DNA from: Lycium barbarum | Lineage: Eukaryota > Streptophyta > Magnoliopsida > Solanales > Solanaceae | Length of the DNA stretch: 64,000 bases | Assembly (NCBI RefSeq): GCF_019175385.1 | Contig: NC_083338.1 | Location: 62,528,884-62,592,883, forward strand | Reading direction: 5' to 3' | Shown here: piece by piece, positions 11,468 through 23,990 of the stretch | Position numbering within the stretch: position 1 is the first letter of the stretch | Layout: every line of letters starts with the position of its first letter | The notes under the pieces: model-generated | What the model was told of the DNA's origin: nothing | Database searches by the model: none | The model's input: the letters and a program-made list of their open reading frames with translations, nothing else | Program-made: the position numbers and the translations under genes

Positions 11468-12655
11468 ATGCCGCCAAAGGGAAAGGCTACAGCCGCCCAG
11501 AAGGGCAAGACTACGGCTAAGAGGCGGGTAGAAAGAGAGCCTCCGATGAATATAGAAGAAGGTGAATCACATAATGAGGCCTTGTCTAATACTTCTTCTA
11601 CCCCGCCTAATGTGGAAGAGCAAGGAGGAGCTCCAGGTCCAATTCCTCCACCAGTTGCTTCGGGTCAACAAATGACCGAGGCCATACATTTATTGACACA
11701 GTTGGTTGCCGCTCAGGCACAACGACAAAATGCGAGTCCAAGTGATCGGGTAGCAAGTACCAAAGCCCGTGATTTTATGAGCCTAAATCCTCCGGAGTTT
11801 TTCGGGTAAAAGCCGGATGAAGACCCGCAAGGTTTCATAGATGAGGTGTTGAGGACATTGAAGATTGTCCATGCCTCCGAAACTGAATCCGTGGAGTTGG
11901 CATCTTATAGACTTCGGGATGTGGTTGTTTTGTGGTTTAACAACTGGGTATTATCAAGAGGAGAGAATGCGCCTCCTCCGGTTTGGAAAGAATTCGTGGA
12001 TGCATTTATTCGTCACTATTTTCCACCCGAGGTCCGCCGAGCTATAGCGGACAGGTTTCTAAATCTGAGGCAAGGAAATATGAGTGCCCGAGAGTATAAC
12101 ATGCAATTTAATTCTTTGGCTAGATATGCCCCGGCTATTGTGACCGACATGGGAGATCGGGTACATAGATTTGTAAGTGGCCTAGGGCCACATTTATTCC
12201 GAGATTGTTTGACGACTTCCTTGCAAGACGGGATGGATATTTCCCGAATACAGGCCCATGCTCAGAATTTAGAGGGGCGACAATAACCACCAAGAAGTGA
12301 CCGCGATAACGAAAGAAGGCAAGGCAAGAGGGCTAGATCTATGGGAGCAGGCAGTGGTTATAGAGGGGGATCAAGGCAGACATATTCTGGTTACTTCGGC
12401 CAGTCGGTGACCAGTGCACCTCCCCGATTTGCAGGTAGGAGATTTGATCGCTCATTCCGCTCAGGACAGGGTCAGAGCTCGAGGGCCCCAGATTCCCAAA
12501 TCAGGGAAGATTATAGCCAGAGGAGACCCCCAGTACCGCGATGCAGCCAGTGCGGTAGATTGCATTTCGGACAGTGTCGCCAGGGTTCGGACGCTTGATA
12601 TACTTGCGGCCAAGTTGGGCACATGATGAGAGATTGCCCGTCGATGAGTGGTAGA
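11468..12655 (+). pseudogene. gag: gag of the composite element (broken)
   Basis: The start ATG at 11468 begins MPPKGKATAAQKGK, matching the start of element E's gag (MPPKKATAAQKGK), which supports this start. A retrotransposon gag core follows (about 11780-12280, with ESVELASYRLRDV and RQGNMSAREYNMQFNSLARY), then a Ser/Gly/Arg-rich linker and two zinc-knuckle-like segments. Stops lie at 11807, 12284 and 12596. The last replaces the first Cys of the CCHC knuckle, which then reads YTCGQVGHMMRDC. Gag would form the capsid of the cytoplasmic particle. This copy cannot be translated whole. Confidence 0.9.
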
Positions 12656-12699
12656 GTTAGAGTTCAGCCCACAGGTTCAGTAGTTGGTTCTTCCTCAGC

Positions 12700-15600
12700 A
12701 CGCCCGGCAGGACAGATTCCCCAGGTGGAAGGGTAATGCAGCATCTCCGAAGGGTAGGTTTATTTCTTACCTTAAGGCAAGGAAGATGATAGCCAAGGGC
12801 TATATTTATCATTTAGTTCGGGTTCATGACACCGAGGCAAATCCGCCAACTTTCCAATCAGTTCCGGTAGTGAATGAATTCCCAGATGTATTTCCTGATG
12901 AGCTTCCAGGTCTTCCTCCAGAAAGAGAAATAGATTTTGCTATTGACGTGTTGCCGGACACCAAGCCTATTTCTATTCCTCCTTATCGAATGGCTCCGGC
13001 GGAATTAAAAGAGCTAAAGGCGCAGTTGAAAGACTTTCTTAAAAAGGGGTTTATTAGGCCCAGTTAATCACCGTGGGGAGCACTGGTCTTGTTCGTGAGA
13101 AAGAAAGACGGTCCTTACGAATGTGCATCGATTACAGACAGCTGAACAAGGTGACGATAAAGAACAAATATCCTCTTCCGAGGATTGATGATTTATTTGA
13201 CCAGCTACAGGGTGCCAAGTGGTTTTCAAAAATCGATTTGAGGTCGGGTTATCATCAAGTGAGGGTGAGAGAAGAAGATATTCCCAAGACGGCCTTCAGA
13301 ACGTGATATGGCCACTATGAATTTAGAGTGATGTCGTTTGGGTTGACTAATGCTCCGGCCGTGTTTATGAATTTGATGAACAACGTATTTAGGCCTCTCT
13401 TGGACTTATTTGTGATAATATTTATTGATGATATTCTGGTGTATTCTCGCACGGAAACAGAACATGCAGATCATTTGCGAATTGTTCTTGTCATTCTTCG
13501 AGCCCGATAATTGTATGCAAAATTTTCAAAGTGCGAGTTCTGGCTAAATTCTGTGACGTTTTTGGGCCATGTTATTTCCGATGATGGTATTCGGGTTGAC
13601 ACTCAGAAAATTGAAGCTGCGAAGACTTGGCCAAGGCCTACAACGCCTATAGAAGTCCGTAGTTTTCTGGGTTTGGTAGGTTATTATAGAAGATTCATAG
13701 AGGGCTTTTCATCTATTTCAGCCCCATTGACGAAGCTGACCCAGAAGTCAGCCAAATTTCAGTGGAATGATGCTTGTGAGCACAGTTTCCAAGAGTTGAA
13801 AGTCAGATTGACCTTAGCTCCAGTCTTAACACTTCCAGAAAGGTCAGGTGGCTATGTTGTGTATTGTGACGCTTCCGGTGTCGGATTAGGATGCGTATTG
13901 ATGCAACATGGAAAGGTTATTGCATATGCTTCGAGACAATTACGGAAACATGAAACCCAAATCATGATCTCGAATTGGCTGCGGTTATTCATGCCTTAAA
14001 AATATGGAGGCATTATTTGTATGGTGTGCATGTTGATATCTATACAGATCACAAAAGTCTTCAGTACATTTTCAAGCAGAAGGAGTTGAACCTGCGGTAG
14101 AGGCGGTGGTTAGAATTATTGAAGGATTATGATGTGAACATTTTGTACCACCCCAGAAAAGCGAATGTAGTAGCCGATGCGCTTAGCCGCTGATCAGTGG
14201 GCAGTTTAGGTGAAGTCCATCCGGAAAAGAAAGAAATGGTTCATGAGCTCCGCCAACTAGCAAATCTTGGAATGCGCGTAATCGATTCGGGTAATGCAGG
14301 GATTGGCATCAATGATCCCACAATTTCCTCCTTGAATATGGAAGTGAAAGAATGACAATATGAAGATCCTCAATTGCGTCGTTACCGAGACACATCTCAT
14401 GGAAAAGAAAAATCTCCATTTGAAGTTTCTACAGACGAAATTCTTAGGTACCAAGGCAGATTATGTGTGCCGAAGGTAGCAGAATTGCGCCGACGAATTC
14501 TTGAAGAAGCACATTGTCCTCGGTATTCTATTCATCCAGGTGCAACTAAAATGTATCATGATCTCAAGATGATGTATTGGTGGGATGGCATGAAGAGAGA
14601 CATAGCCGAATTTGTTGCACAGTGTCCAAATTGCGAACAAGTAAAAGTTGAACATCAAAAGCCAGGAGGCTTATTGCAAGCAATGGAAATCCCTACTTGG
14701 AAATGGGAAGTGATCAACATAGATTTTATTGTGGGATTACCTCGATCCCGCGGCAAGTATGATTCCATATGAGTGATTGTGGACAGACTCACAAAAGCAA
14801 CCCATTTTTTTCCAGTTAGAACCACGTACTCAGTAGAAGACTATGCAAGGTTGTATCTCAAGAAAATTGTGCACCTCCATGGTATACCATTGTCCATTAT
14901 CACAGATAGAGGAGCACAGTTTACAGCCAAATTTTGGAAGCACTTCCAAGAAGGTCTAGGCACTCAAGTGAAGCTCAGCACGATATTTCATCCGCAGACC
15001 GACGGACAAGCCGAGCGCACTATTCAAACCTTAGAAGATATGCTACGAGCATGTGTGCTGGATTTCAGTGGAAGTTGGGATGATCATTTACCGCTAATCG
15101 AATTTGCATACAACAATAGTTATCATTCCAGCATTCAAATGGCTCCATATGAAGCTCTGTATGGAAGAAAATGTAGATCCCCAATCTGATGGTTCGAAAT
15201 AGGAGAAGCACAACTAGTAGTCCCCGAATTGATTCAACAAGCGGTGGAAAACGTTAAGGTGATCCGAGATCGGTTGCTGACAGCCCAAAGTCGCCAAAAG
15301 TCTTATGCGGACAATCGCCGACGAGACTTAGAATTCCAGGTTAATGATTGGGTATTTTTGAAAGTATCACCCATGAAAGGGGTGATGAGATTTGGAAAGA
15401 GAGGAAAGTTAAGTCCTAGATATATCGGACCCTATAGAATTATCCGCAAGGCGGGTCTTGTCGCCTATGAATTGGACTTGGCTTCGGAGCTTGAATTAGT
15501 CCATCCAGTCTTCCACGTTTCGATGCTCCGCAAGTGTGTTGGAGACCCCACTAAGATTGTCTCGGTAAATGATGTTCAAGTGACAGAAAGGTTAACCTAT

Positions 15601-15795
15601 GAAGAGGTACCTATTGCTATTTTAGACAGGCAAGTGCGAAGACTCCGAAATAAAGAGGTAGCTTCAGTTAAAGTTTTGTGGCGAAACAACAACCGGGAAG
15701 AAATGACTTGGGAAGTAGAAGGGAGTATGAAGTCTAAGTATCCGCATTTATTTCGACCCCCAGAGGATATTCAAGATGAGACGCCAACGATATGA
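12700..15795 (+). pseudogene. pol: pol of the composite element, protease deleted
   Basis: Gag C-terminal sequence passes directly into WKGNAASPKGRFISYLKARK (about 12735), the segment that normally follows the aspartic protease, so the DSG-bearing protease is missing. Then come RT ([17 protein letters not shown] at 13421-13432), RNase H ([20 protein letters not shown]), the integrase HHCC region (14500-14640), the integrase core with Asp 14722, Asp 14905 and Glu 15013 all kept, and a chromodomain-type tail ending PHLF before the stop at 15793. Stops occur at 13065, 13304, 13508, 14098, 14191, 14354, 14770 and 15187, with frameshifts near 13110 and 13960. Confidence 0.92.
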
Positions 15796-15997
15796 GGTAC
15801 GTATGCTTATTTTTCATGCTTTTGGTCGTGTGTGGCCATAGATATGTCGATGTTATGATGTAGCCCTGTGAGGCGATGATATTATAGGTTGTGTGATAGG
15901 TTGGTAGTGAAAAATTACAAGGGAAACTCTGGAGAATTTTTCATAGAATCCCGAGTATTTAACATTCGAGGACGAATGTTCCAAAAGGGGGGAAAAG
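15796..15997 (+). other. 3' untranslated region with PPT hairpin and polypurine tract
   Basis: Holds the perfect inverted repeat AACATTCGAGGACGAATGTT (15961-15980) followed by the purine tract AAAAGGGGGGAAAAG, which abuts LTR C and would prime plus-strand DNA synthesis. Confidence 0.85.
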
Positions 15998-18474
15998 TGT
16001 TACACCTCGAAAATTTCCCCGCGAACGTACAACGAATAGAATAACGAAGAATACGAGTATACGATGTTTTAGTGAGAAGGGAACGACGTTTGACGACCTT
16101 AAGTAAGATTCCAAAGTCAATGGGAACAAGAGATAGATTATGCTCCACAATGGCTAATTATAGGTCCTGAAGACGAGAAAGTTGCAGATTTTCACTTTGG
16201 CCCAGTTGGTCGTAAAGTGAAATACGCACCGTAATGTAGTATACGGCCCGTAAACCACCATATCGTATTCCAACTCACAAAACTTGAACTTTCTGCCAAA
16301 TGTTCAAATGGTTAAATACGACTTGGAATACGGCCCGTAAATCGAAATACGGACCGTAAACTGCGATCGTAAATCGCCATGATCCTCAGCTTACCTTTCT
16401 GGTTTTGATATGCTTAAATACGACCACAGTATACGGCCCGTAAACTGGAATAGGGACCGTAAACAGGGTTTACGACCACTGTGCACTTCAGTCACTGTTC
16501 ATTCCGGATTAGATTTTAAGTCATTAAAAGGAGACCTAACCTCATCCAGTTCATTCCAATTCCACGATATTTCTCTCAAGAAGCCTCTACAATACTCTCT
16601 ACTCTTCAAATACAAGAATTCAAAGGAAACTAGTGATCAACTACATGAAACCCACGAAATCATGTGTAAGAATCACACTAAAGTTCATCTTTCTCAAGAA
16701 AACCCAAAAGAAGTGAAGTAGGGTTTTGGTGCTAGAGGAGTAATCCTATTCAAAGCTTGTTCAACCATAATCTAAGGTAAGTTTCATTACTAAAAAATAT
16801 TGTTTAAGGTATTGGAAGGTTAATATACTTGAATTGTAAAAAGACATAGGAAATGGGTCATTTATGAGTGAATAGTGTCATGGTTGGATAGTAGTTGGGT
16901 TGGATTATGAATGTGGGAGTGTTGTGATTATGAATACGTTATGAGTGACATTTAGACCATGAAATAAGTATTATATATGAGGAAACGCGATGGTAAGCTA
17001 TAACCATAAATGTGGAGAAATTGAAGAGAAATGGTGGATTGTGGTCAATGTATATAAATGATGATTGTTGATTGCGATATTGTGAATGTTGTTGTGAGCG
17101 TGTGGGAGTTGATATAGCATATGGGAAAGGTAGTATAAACCAAGGAAGTGCCGCCCAATTTTCCCTAGAATTAGTAGCGCGTTCTTATAGTTGATTAACT
17201 ACCGTAAATGTGAATTCTCTTTTGAAGATAGAAACGTGATATCGAAGGAGAACAAGTGAACGATAGCTTAGTTAGACGTCAAAGGTATGTGAGGCTAGCC
17301 CCTTCTTTCTAATGGCATGAATCTTCTAGCATGATTTTCCTTCCTCTTCATGAGTTCCTATATTCCGGAAAGCTAAAAGCCTATATCTATGAATGGTAAT
17401 ATAAGATAAGAGATATGATATGGTGATCCTAAAATGGCATGATGTTATTTAATGCTCACACTCACCTTATATGTTGGTTCCTTCAAGGTGAGGCAGGATG
17501 CCGATAATTGCTCCATAATGAAACTGGGGGATCACGACCTTACGTCACCCCGATAGAGTAAAGTTGTTCTCAAGCCTTTTGCATGTATTATGATAAGTAT
17601 GTTATGATAAGTATATTGTGATGAGCATGCATGATGATGATATAACACCGCGCCTAGTTGGCCGGGCAGTCACCGCTAAGGCGGGCAGCTATGTGATACA
17701 CCATGGCCAAATGGCATGGGCAGACACCACTAGTGGGCGGCATGAGATGATACTCCGGACGCGGGAGGCCTGGACGCAGGCTAATGTTATGATTATCACA
17801 CCGATCCGATATGGACGGGCAATTTATGCATTGTCACACCGTACCTATATGGGCGGGCAACTTATATATTTATGCATACATGACATGATGATGATTATGA
17901 GTAAGCCAGCATGCACTATTTCTTTTACACTTGACAGTCAGATACAGTTATTCCATATTGATACTTCTTGTTTGCCTTATTTCCCTGTTTATGCCTCTCA
18001 TACTCATTACAATATTCGTACTGACGTCCGTTTTCTTTGGACGCTGTGATCATGCCCACAGGTAGACCGGGAGGAGAGCTCGACCCAGACTAGCAGTAGC
18101 TGTCAGCTGAGTGAAAGCACTCCTTTGTTCGGAGGTGCTTATGACGATTCTTTTGTGTATATTCATGTATATGTATTTTTGGTCATGACTGGGTCTTGTC
18201 CCGTCCTTATGTATAGCACTCCATTAGAGGCTCGTAGATGCGCAGTGTGGGTTAGATGGTCTCAAGAGATGCTATTATATGTACATATTATTTTGATGGC
18301 CGAGAGGCACATGTATATAAAAGTTATTTATGTTTCCATATAAAATATGATTTTCCTACAATTTGAGTATAAAGCTGATAAAAGAGCATTAAATGGGCAA
18401 GATGAGTAGTAGAACGAACGGTGATCGGTGGCTAGCCCTGGGTACCCGTCATGACCCCTAGCTGGGTCGTGACA
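15998..18474 (+). repeat. LTR C of the composite element
   Basis: 2477 bp, almost identical to LTR B by eye. Palindrome cluster 16205-16480, first donor AAG|GTAAGT at 16777, putative micro-exon 17232-17284 (acceptor GATAG), candidate acceptor 18060-18061. The last 60 bp carry extra substitutions relative to B. Confidence 0.93.
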
Positions 18475-18479
18475 GGACG
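18475..18479. other. Right target site duplication GGACG
   Basis: Matches 6058-6062. Element X resumes at once on the minus strand. Confidence 0.9.
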
Positions 18480-19113
18480 AGTCCCTGGATCTAAATCAAT
18501 CCTAAAATCAGTGTCACGATCAGGTGGCATACAAGGCAAGTCCGCGAGAAACACATTCGCAAACTCACTTACCACTGGAACCGAATAAATAGATGGTGTA
18601 TCTATACTGGTGTCACGGATCTGTGCCAAATAAGCTAGACAACCCTTATTCACTAGCTTCCTAGCAGGAACGAAGGTTATGAATGAGGGAGGGGTATAAG
18701 GTTACACTTCCACTAAAGTCTAGGTGCCCCGGGCATAGCTAAGGTAACAATCTTAGAATGATAATCTAGGATAGCATAATGTAGGAACAACCAACGCGTG
18801 CCCAAAATGACATCGAAATCTACCATATAAAGAATCATCAAATCCACCCAAGTAATATATCCCATAAAAGTAATCGCGCAAGAAGGGTAGACTCTATCTA
18901 CCACCACCGAATCCCTAATCGGAGTAGATACATAAATAGGGACATCAAGAGTATCACATATCGTATCCAAACCCACAGCAAAATATGTTGAAACATAAAA
19001 AAAGTAGAACCTGAATCAAATAAAACAGAAGCCATCCAGTCATAGACTGAGCTAGTACCTGTGATGACAGCATCGGAGGCCTCAACCTCTAGTGTACCTG
19101 GAAAGGCGTACAA
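18480..19113 (-). pseudogene. pol: Element X protease and start of RT (broken)
   Basis: Reading leftwards: the aspartic protease with active site VLFDSGST (about 19040), then after a frameshift VDFDVILGTRW (about 18805) and AMPGAPRL, and after a further break the protease-RT linker SVPVVSEFANVF up to DLDPGTRP at the insertion point. The DSG triad is kept, but the frame changes at least twice between 18650 and 18980. It joins the RT at 6062 once the composite element and one GGACG are disregarded. Confidence 0.85.
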
Positions 19114-19339
19114 ATGACTGCGCCCTCCTGTAGCCTGTGAACCACCATGATTACCCTGTCAAATCTGAGCCCCGCCCCTGTCAGGCTTCTATCCGCCTCT
19201 GCCTGCCTGAAGACCGACTCGCTTGGCCTGGGCACCACCCCTACCCATGGTGTGGCTACCCCGTCCTACTGGTGCGCGATCCTTACCCTTCTATCTAGTG
19301 CAAATAGAGCTCGAGGAACCTGATACTGAGTCCTCTGTC

Positions 19340-20115
19340 CACCCTGTCTGAGCTTGTGGCAATACCTCTTAATGTGCCTTATCTCACCACACTCATAACA
19401 TGCACGGTCCAGCGTAGGTCACTGAACAGAAGCTGATGAAGCAGTATAACCTCTATGTTGATCGGAAGCCTAATAATTTACCCCTGATGGGCCCCCAGCG
19501 GACACCTACATCACGGACTGAACCGGACATCCTTAATATACCGGCGAACTCTGACACTCGAGAAGGGGTTGATAAAGACTCCAACCCTTTGGGCCTTCTT
19601 CTCTACTGCTTTGCATGACTTTCCTATTTAATACCCTCAACAACATGGACATGCTCCACTGCCTCCTAGAATGAAGCGAAGTAGCTACAAGTTGAAGAGT
19701 TGATAGCTGATGTCTAGTGTTCAATCCCTTCACGAATCCCCGGATCCTCTCCCTCTCAGTAGGTAGTAACTGAAGAGCATATCGGGACAAGGAGTGGAAA
19801 CAGGACTCGTACACAGCAATAGATGAGTTTCCCTGATTAATATTATCAACGTCATCCTTCCTTCGGTCCATCAGAGTACGCGGGATGTACTTATCCAAGA
19901 ACACTGAATAAAACTTAACCCAAGTCAACAGAGGAGACCCAGCTGGCCTGCACTCCACATATCCCTCCATCATAACTTTGCATCACCCAAGAACTGGAAG
20001 GTCACAAACTCTACACCATACTTATCTATAGCCCCCATCTTATGTAGCCTCTCGTGACAGTCTATGATGAACTCTTATGCATCCTCTGACTCAGCAATGG
20101 TCGATAGGGGGCTGG
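19340..20115 (-). pseudogene. gag: Element X gag (broken)
   Basis: Gag core on the minus strand: EFVTFQFLGDAKL (about 20010), LLTWVKFYSVFLDKYIP (about 19905), YESCFHSLSRYALQLLP (about 19790). A zinc knuckle with complete C-x2-C-x4-H-x4-C spacing (CYECGEIRHIKRYC) is at 19359-19400. Stops interrupt it near 19975 and 20080, and the linker 19400-19530 has lost its frame. The N-terminal start cannot be placed. Confidence 0.82.
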
Positions 20116-20416
20116 ATACTGTGTTTTAAACACTTAGTCCCACATTCTTTATTCATAAAACTCCAACACAGTTCCCCACAAGCACTTAGGGGGAAATTCA
20201 AAGCTCGGGTAAGAATACTCTTGAGAGGTAAGTCTCATCCATCCTTTTAATCATTTCATATCACCGTCATGATTATCATCCCTTCTATGGGTTTTCAATG
20301 ATGAAATGAGTAATAGTAACCCTACAAATTAATAAACCTTGTATACTTGATGGGTTATGATTGTTATCACTTATTTATCATCTAATAACTTGGGTTAACT
20401 CCTCTTAATCATGAAT
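20116..20416. other. Gene-free stretch between X gag and LTR L
   Basis: AT-rich sequence with no open frame or primer binding site. It may be the 5' leader of X or other repeat remains. It includes GTTTTCAATGATGAAATGAG-type low-complexity DNA but nothing I can name. Confidence 0.4.
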
Positions 20417-22812
20417 TGTCACGACCCGACTAGGGGGCCGCGACGAGCACCCGGTGCTAGCCCACCCGGGCACCCCCTTAACTTACACTTATGCTTACAT
20501 CTAGATGAGCCATATAAATAAACATACATTTCTATTCATCGATCACACTAGTCCCATTGGACGACAACATCTTTAATCATCATAGGCATCTATGCCACAT
20601 CAATGTACATGGGCCGACGAGGCCAACAAAATGATATACAAAACATAGGCCAACAAGGCCAGACATATCTAACCATATACACGTGACTACGAGCCTTTAA
20701 AGAGAGTATGACATAACACATGAGCAGGATAGGACCCCGCTATGCCCATAATTATATACACAAAAGAATAAGTACCCAAAAGCTATGGCTCCGAAGGAAA
20801 TGGAGCTCTGCTATGAATCTCTGAATTGGCAGCTATGGATCAAGTCTGTCTCCCTGTGCACCTGCGGGCATGACGCAGCGTCCACAAACAAAAGGATGTC
20901 AGTACGAAGAATGTACTGAGTACGTTAAGCATGATCAGCATCGATATATTAGCATAATGAACCACATATGAAATAGCATAGGAGGGGAGACAATAATATC
21001 ACCATCATGGCACTTACTTGCATTTCATAGGAATTTTCCATTTCTCATACGCACTTCTATACATACATCGTCATTCGTATTCCATAATAGTAACCGTACC
21101 ACATTTGTGCTCGTATTCGTATACATGCCCTTATTTACATTCATATACAAAGTCTTATCACATTCATATTCATATTATATACATAGTCATATCATATACA
21201 TAGCGTTTACATAACATACCCGACCTCGTAGGATCGGTGTTTCATACATACTTGGCCAACCAAGGCCCAAGGTTACTCATACCTGGCCCTACCAAGGCTT
21301 CAGGGTTATCCGTACCATCTGCACAGGTGTGCGCGCATTTCGTAATCGTATACATACTCTATACATATTCATATACCTATATATATTCTACCCGGCGTTA
21401 TAAGCTCGGGGTTTCATTATAGCCCTTCATAGGCACATATAAGTATACTAGCCCATAGGCACCTTTAACATCATTATTATTATAATCATCATTACTATTA
21501 TCATCATTATCGTTACTTCTATATCATAGACTTACTCGTCACATGAGGTGCGTAGTACAATCGTAGTATATATCAAGGATCGTGAGCTTATGAGCTCGGA
21601 ATATCAATCATTTGGAGACAACATACTCATAGAGAGGAATTAGGAATTTGGCCAAAGAACCATGCCTTATGAAAGAAGGGTTAGCCTTACATACCTTTTC
21701 GTCGCACTATTTTACACTTGCATGTTCCCTTCCCATGTTAGCGTTTCTACCTTCATTAATATCATAACAATGGCCATTAGTCATTCGCATTATCCACATT
21801 CCTTAATCTACTCCTAGTTTACCCATATTCATGGTTATAACCTTCGACCTCGTCCATTCATATACAATGTTTTATACCATGATCTTAACGTCATTTATAA
21901 CACATTCATATCACAACTCGACAACAATCATAATTCAATTCAAACTATTTCTCAAAATGTCACTATTCATCATTCATGACCCATTTTACCATATTTTCTA
22001 CAATCCATGTATTTCAACTCTCCAATACCTTAAACATCATATAAATATCATGAATCTTACCTTAGATGTTGTAGGAACAAGCTTTAGTTGATAATACTCC
22101 TCTTTGAGCAAAACCCTAGTTTATCTCCATTTGGATTTCCTTACCTTGGATGATCTTTGAAGATTTCTCTTACTCTTGATTCACTTGTTTTATGTTGTTG
22201 ATCCTCAAATATCCTTGAAAACTTGTAAAATAAATGTAGAGAGAGGTTTTGAGAGAACGGGTGTGATATAGAAATGAAATGAAATAAGCCTTGGTCCCCT
22301 TATTTAATGAATTGAAAATCTGTGTTGAAGTGCACAGTGGTCGTAAACCTGGTTTACGACCCGTATTCCATTTTACGGACCGTCCTTCACGGTCATCTTT
22401 AACCATTTCAGTGACCAGAAACTCAGGCTGCAACCATGGTGATTTACGACCATGGTTTACGGGCCGTAAATCACTTTACGGTCCGTAAACCAGGTCGTAT
22501 TTTACTATTTCCTCGACTGGCAGAAAGTTGAAGTTTTGCATGCCAGTTTACGACCTGTCAGTTTACGCACCGTATACCATATTATGGTCCGTATAGCACT
22601 TTACGACCACCTGGTCAGTTGCAAACCTGCAACTTTTCACATTTCTTAGACTTCTCATTCTAATCATCCACATCCATGCACATGCATTGCTCACCCCACC
22701 TTGCTTTATCTTAGCCAATCTTCTCGTCTTACGTCGGATACCTTTGAAATCTCGCCTAAGGTCATCAAACGTCATTCTTTTTAGAGCCGATGTTTATGCT
22801 CGAGTTTGATGT
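20417..22812 (-). repeat. LTR L, minus orientation, related to LTRs A-C
   Basis: Starts TGTCACGACCC on the plus strand, the reverse complement of an LTR end. Minus-strand landmarks run in the same order as in LTRs A-C: the palindrome cluster TACGGNCCGTA (22330-22615), TATA-like TTAAATAAGGGG (about 22300), first donor CTAAG|GTAAG at 22060, putative micro-exon 21695-21746 (52 nt), hairpin block 20862-20921. No internal region or primer binding site adjoins it, so it is a solo or truncated LTR. Its 5' end has decayed near 22812 and I see no TSD. Confidence 0.8.
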
Positions 22813-23520
22813 GTATCCGGAACGAGTGGTATATGAACACCATGGGTCCCCTGTAGTTCATGACTATTGAGCAATGACATCAGTTAGCATGTGTGTACAC
22901 TGAGTATGATTACTATGGTAGACGTGTTTCCGTGTGTGGCTTCCATTGATTGAGTTCTTGATTATCTTCGGTGACTTGATTTGTGATTACCCTTGGTTGA
23001 ATTTGTTGTGGCTTATTTATTTGATGTCTGTTTGTTGGCTCGTTTATTCTATTGATTTTATGAGATATGCATGATACTAACCTTAGTCGGCCTATGATAT
23101 CTACCTGTACATAGTGTTTGTACTGATACTACCTTGCTGCATTCTTTTGAGTACAGATTATGATACAGAGATTGCTACCCGCCCTCACATCTAGCGTTGA
23201 GGACGTTGTTGACAGATTTAGGGTAAGCTTCTACCATGCCAAGCCACCGGAAGATCTTCCTCTTATGATGTCTATTTCCTATTTTGGCCATTATGGCTAT
23301 TTTGATTATCTTATGCTTGAATAAGTAATAACTGATTAAATTGGCTACTATAAAGATAAACTTGAATTAATAGATGACCTGTGTGTTGGTTTACCTATGA
23401 GGAGTTAGTGGGTGCCAGTTATGGCGGGTTGGCTCGTGGTAGTTTATGGATACCAGGCTTCGGTAAGCCGTGATTATATCCTTCAGTAGTCTTAAAATTA
23501 TTTTTTCTAAAATTTTCATG
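22813..23520 (+). repeat. Degenerate LTR-like fragment K
   Basis: Non-coding. It has a weak copy of the LTR hairpin block (TGTAC...GTAC near 23105-23125), which suggests the 3' half of an old plus-strand LTR. No ends, TSD or micro-exon found. Confidence 0.4.
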
Positions 23521-23990
23521 CTCTGCAAATGAACAAACTTGTCAGTGTAAAACAACTTCAATTAAGGAGAATTTCGTTACCCTTCTCGGTCGCTTTTCCA
23601 TATCATTTAGTCTTAAGGTTTCTTTTTTGCTTTGTTTTGTCGTTATTATCCCTGTTTAGACATCTAGGCAAACAAGTTAATGTGAAAAAATCCTTGTTTG
23701 TTTGTTCCTGCATCCACAGAAAATTCGTAAGTTTCCCACGTGGTCGACCACTCTTCCTGCAGATGGATTTCTACCGTTCACACTTTGGCAGGAAAGAATG
23801 CTCAATAGGGAGACTATAGATATATTGGGATTTATTGGGGAGACTGAACTAAAAAGAGCGCCTACGTATCCCCTTATAATATAGGGAATCAGGTCCTAGC
23901 GTAGTTCGTACGTAATTTTGGATTTGTTTTTTCTAAAAATGCAAAATTACAATTAAAGGAAAATGCAGTTAAATGCAACATAAGACTACA
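23521..23990 (-). repeat. 3' region/LTR fragment of the Tat/Ogre element
   Basis: Lies just downstream (minus strand) of the Tat integrase. It includes GCCTACGTATCCC and GGGAATCAGGTC (about 23860-23895), a signature I associate with Tat/Ogre LTRs. LTR boundaries are not clear. Confidence 0.5.

Larger units (their letters stand above)
6063..18474 (+). mobile_element. Composite chromovirus: LTR A, deleted interior, LTR B, gag-pol, LTR C
   Basis: Three LTRs of one family flank two internal regions: one of only 292 bp (8494-8785) and one of 4.7 kb (11263-15997). Only the outermost ends carry a matching TSD (GGACG). The bases before LTR B (AAGAG) do not match those after LTR C, so this is one insertion that later expanded by unequal exchange, not two insertions. 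It lies inside element X pol in opposite orientation. Tekay/Del-like chromovirus is my best lineage guess, from the pol layout and the C-terminal chromodomain. Confidence 0.9.

Noticed and set aside
12341..12598. Independent RNA-binding protein (Gly/Arg/Ser-rich with CxxC)
   Set aside because: It is the C-terminal zinc-knuckle part of the composite element's gag after a stop.
8786..18474. LTR B-gag-pol-LTR C as a separate full-length insertion
   Set aside because: Its flanks (AAGAG and GGACG) do not match, whereas A-to-C flanks match perfectly.
22170..22488. Overlapping short frames sharing GRKPGLRP in opposite directions
   Set aside because: They arise from the TACGGNCCGTA palindromes, which translate alike on both strands.
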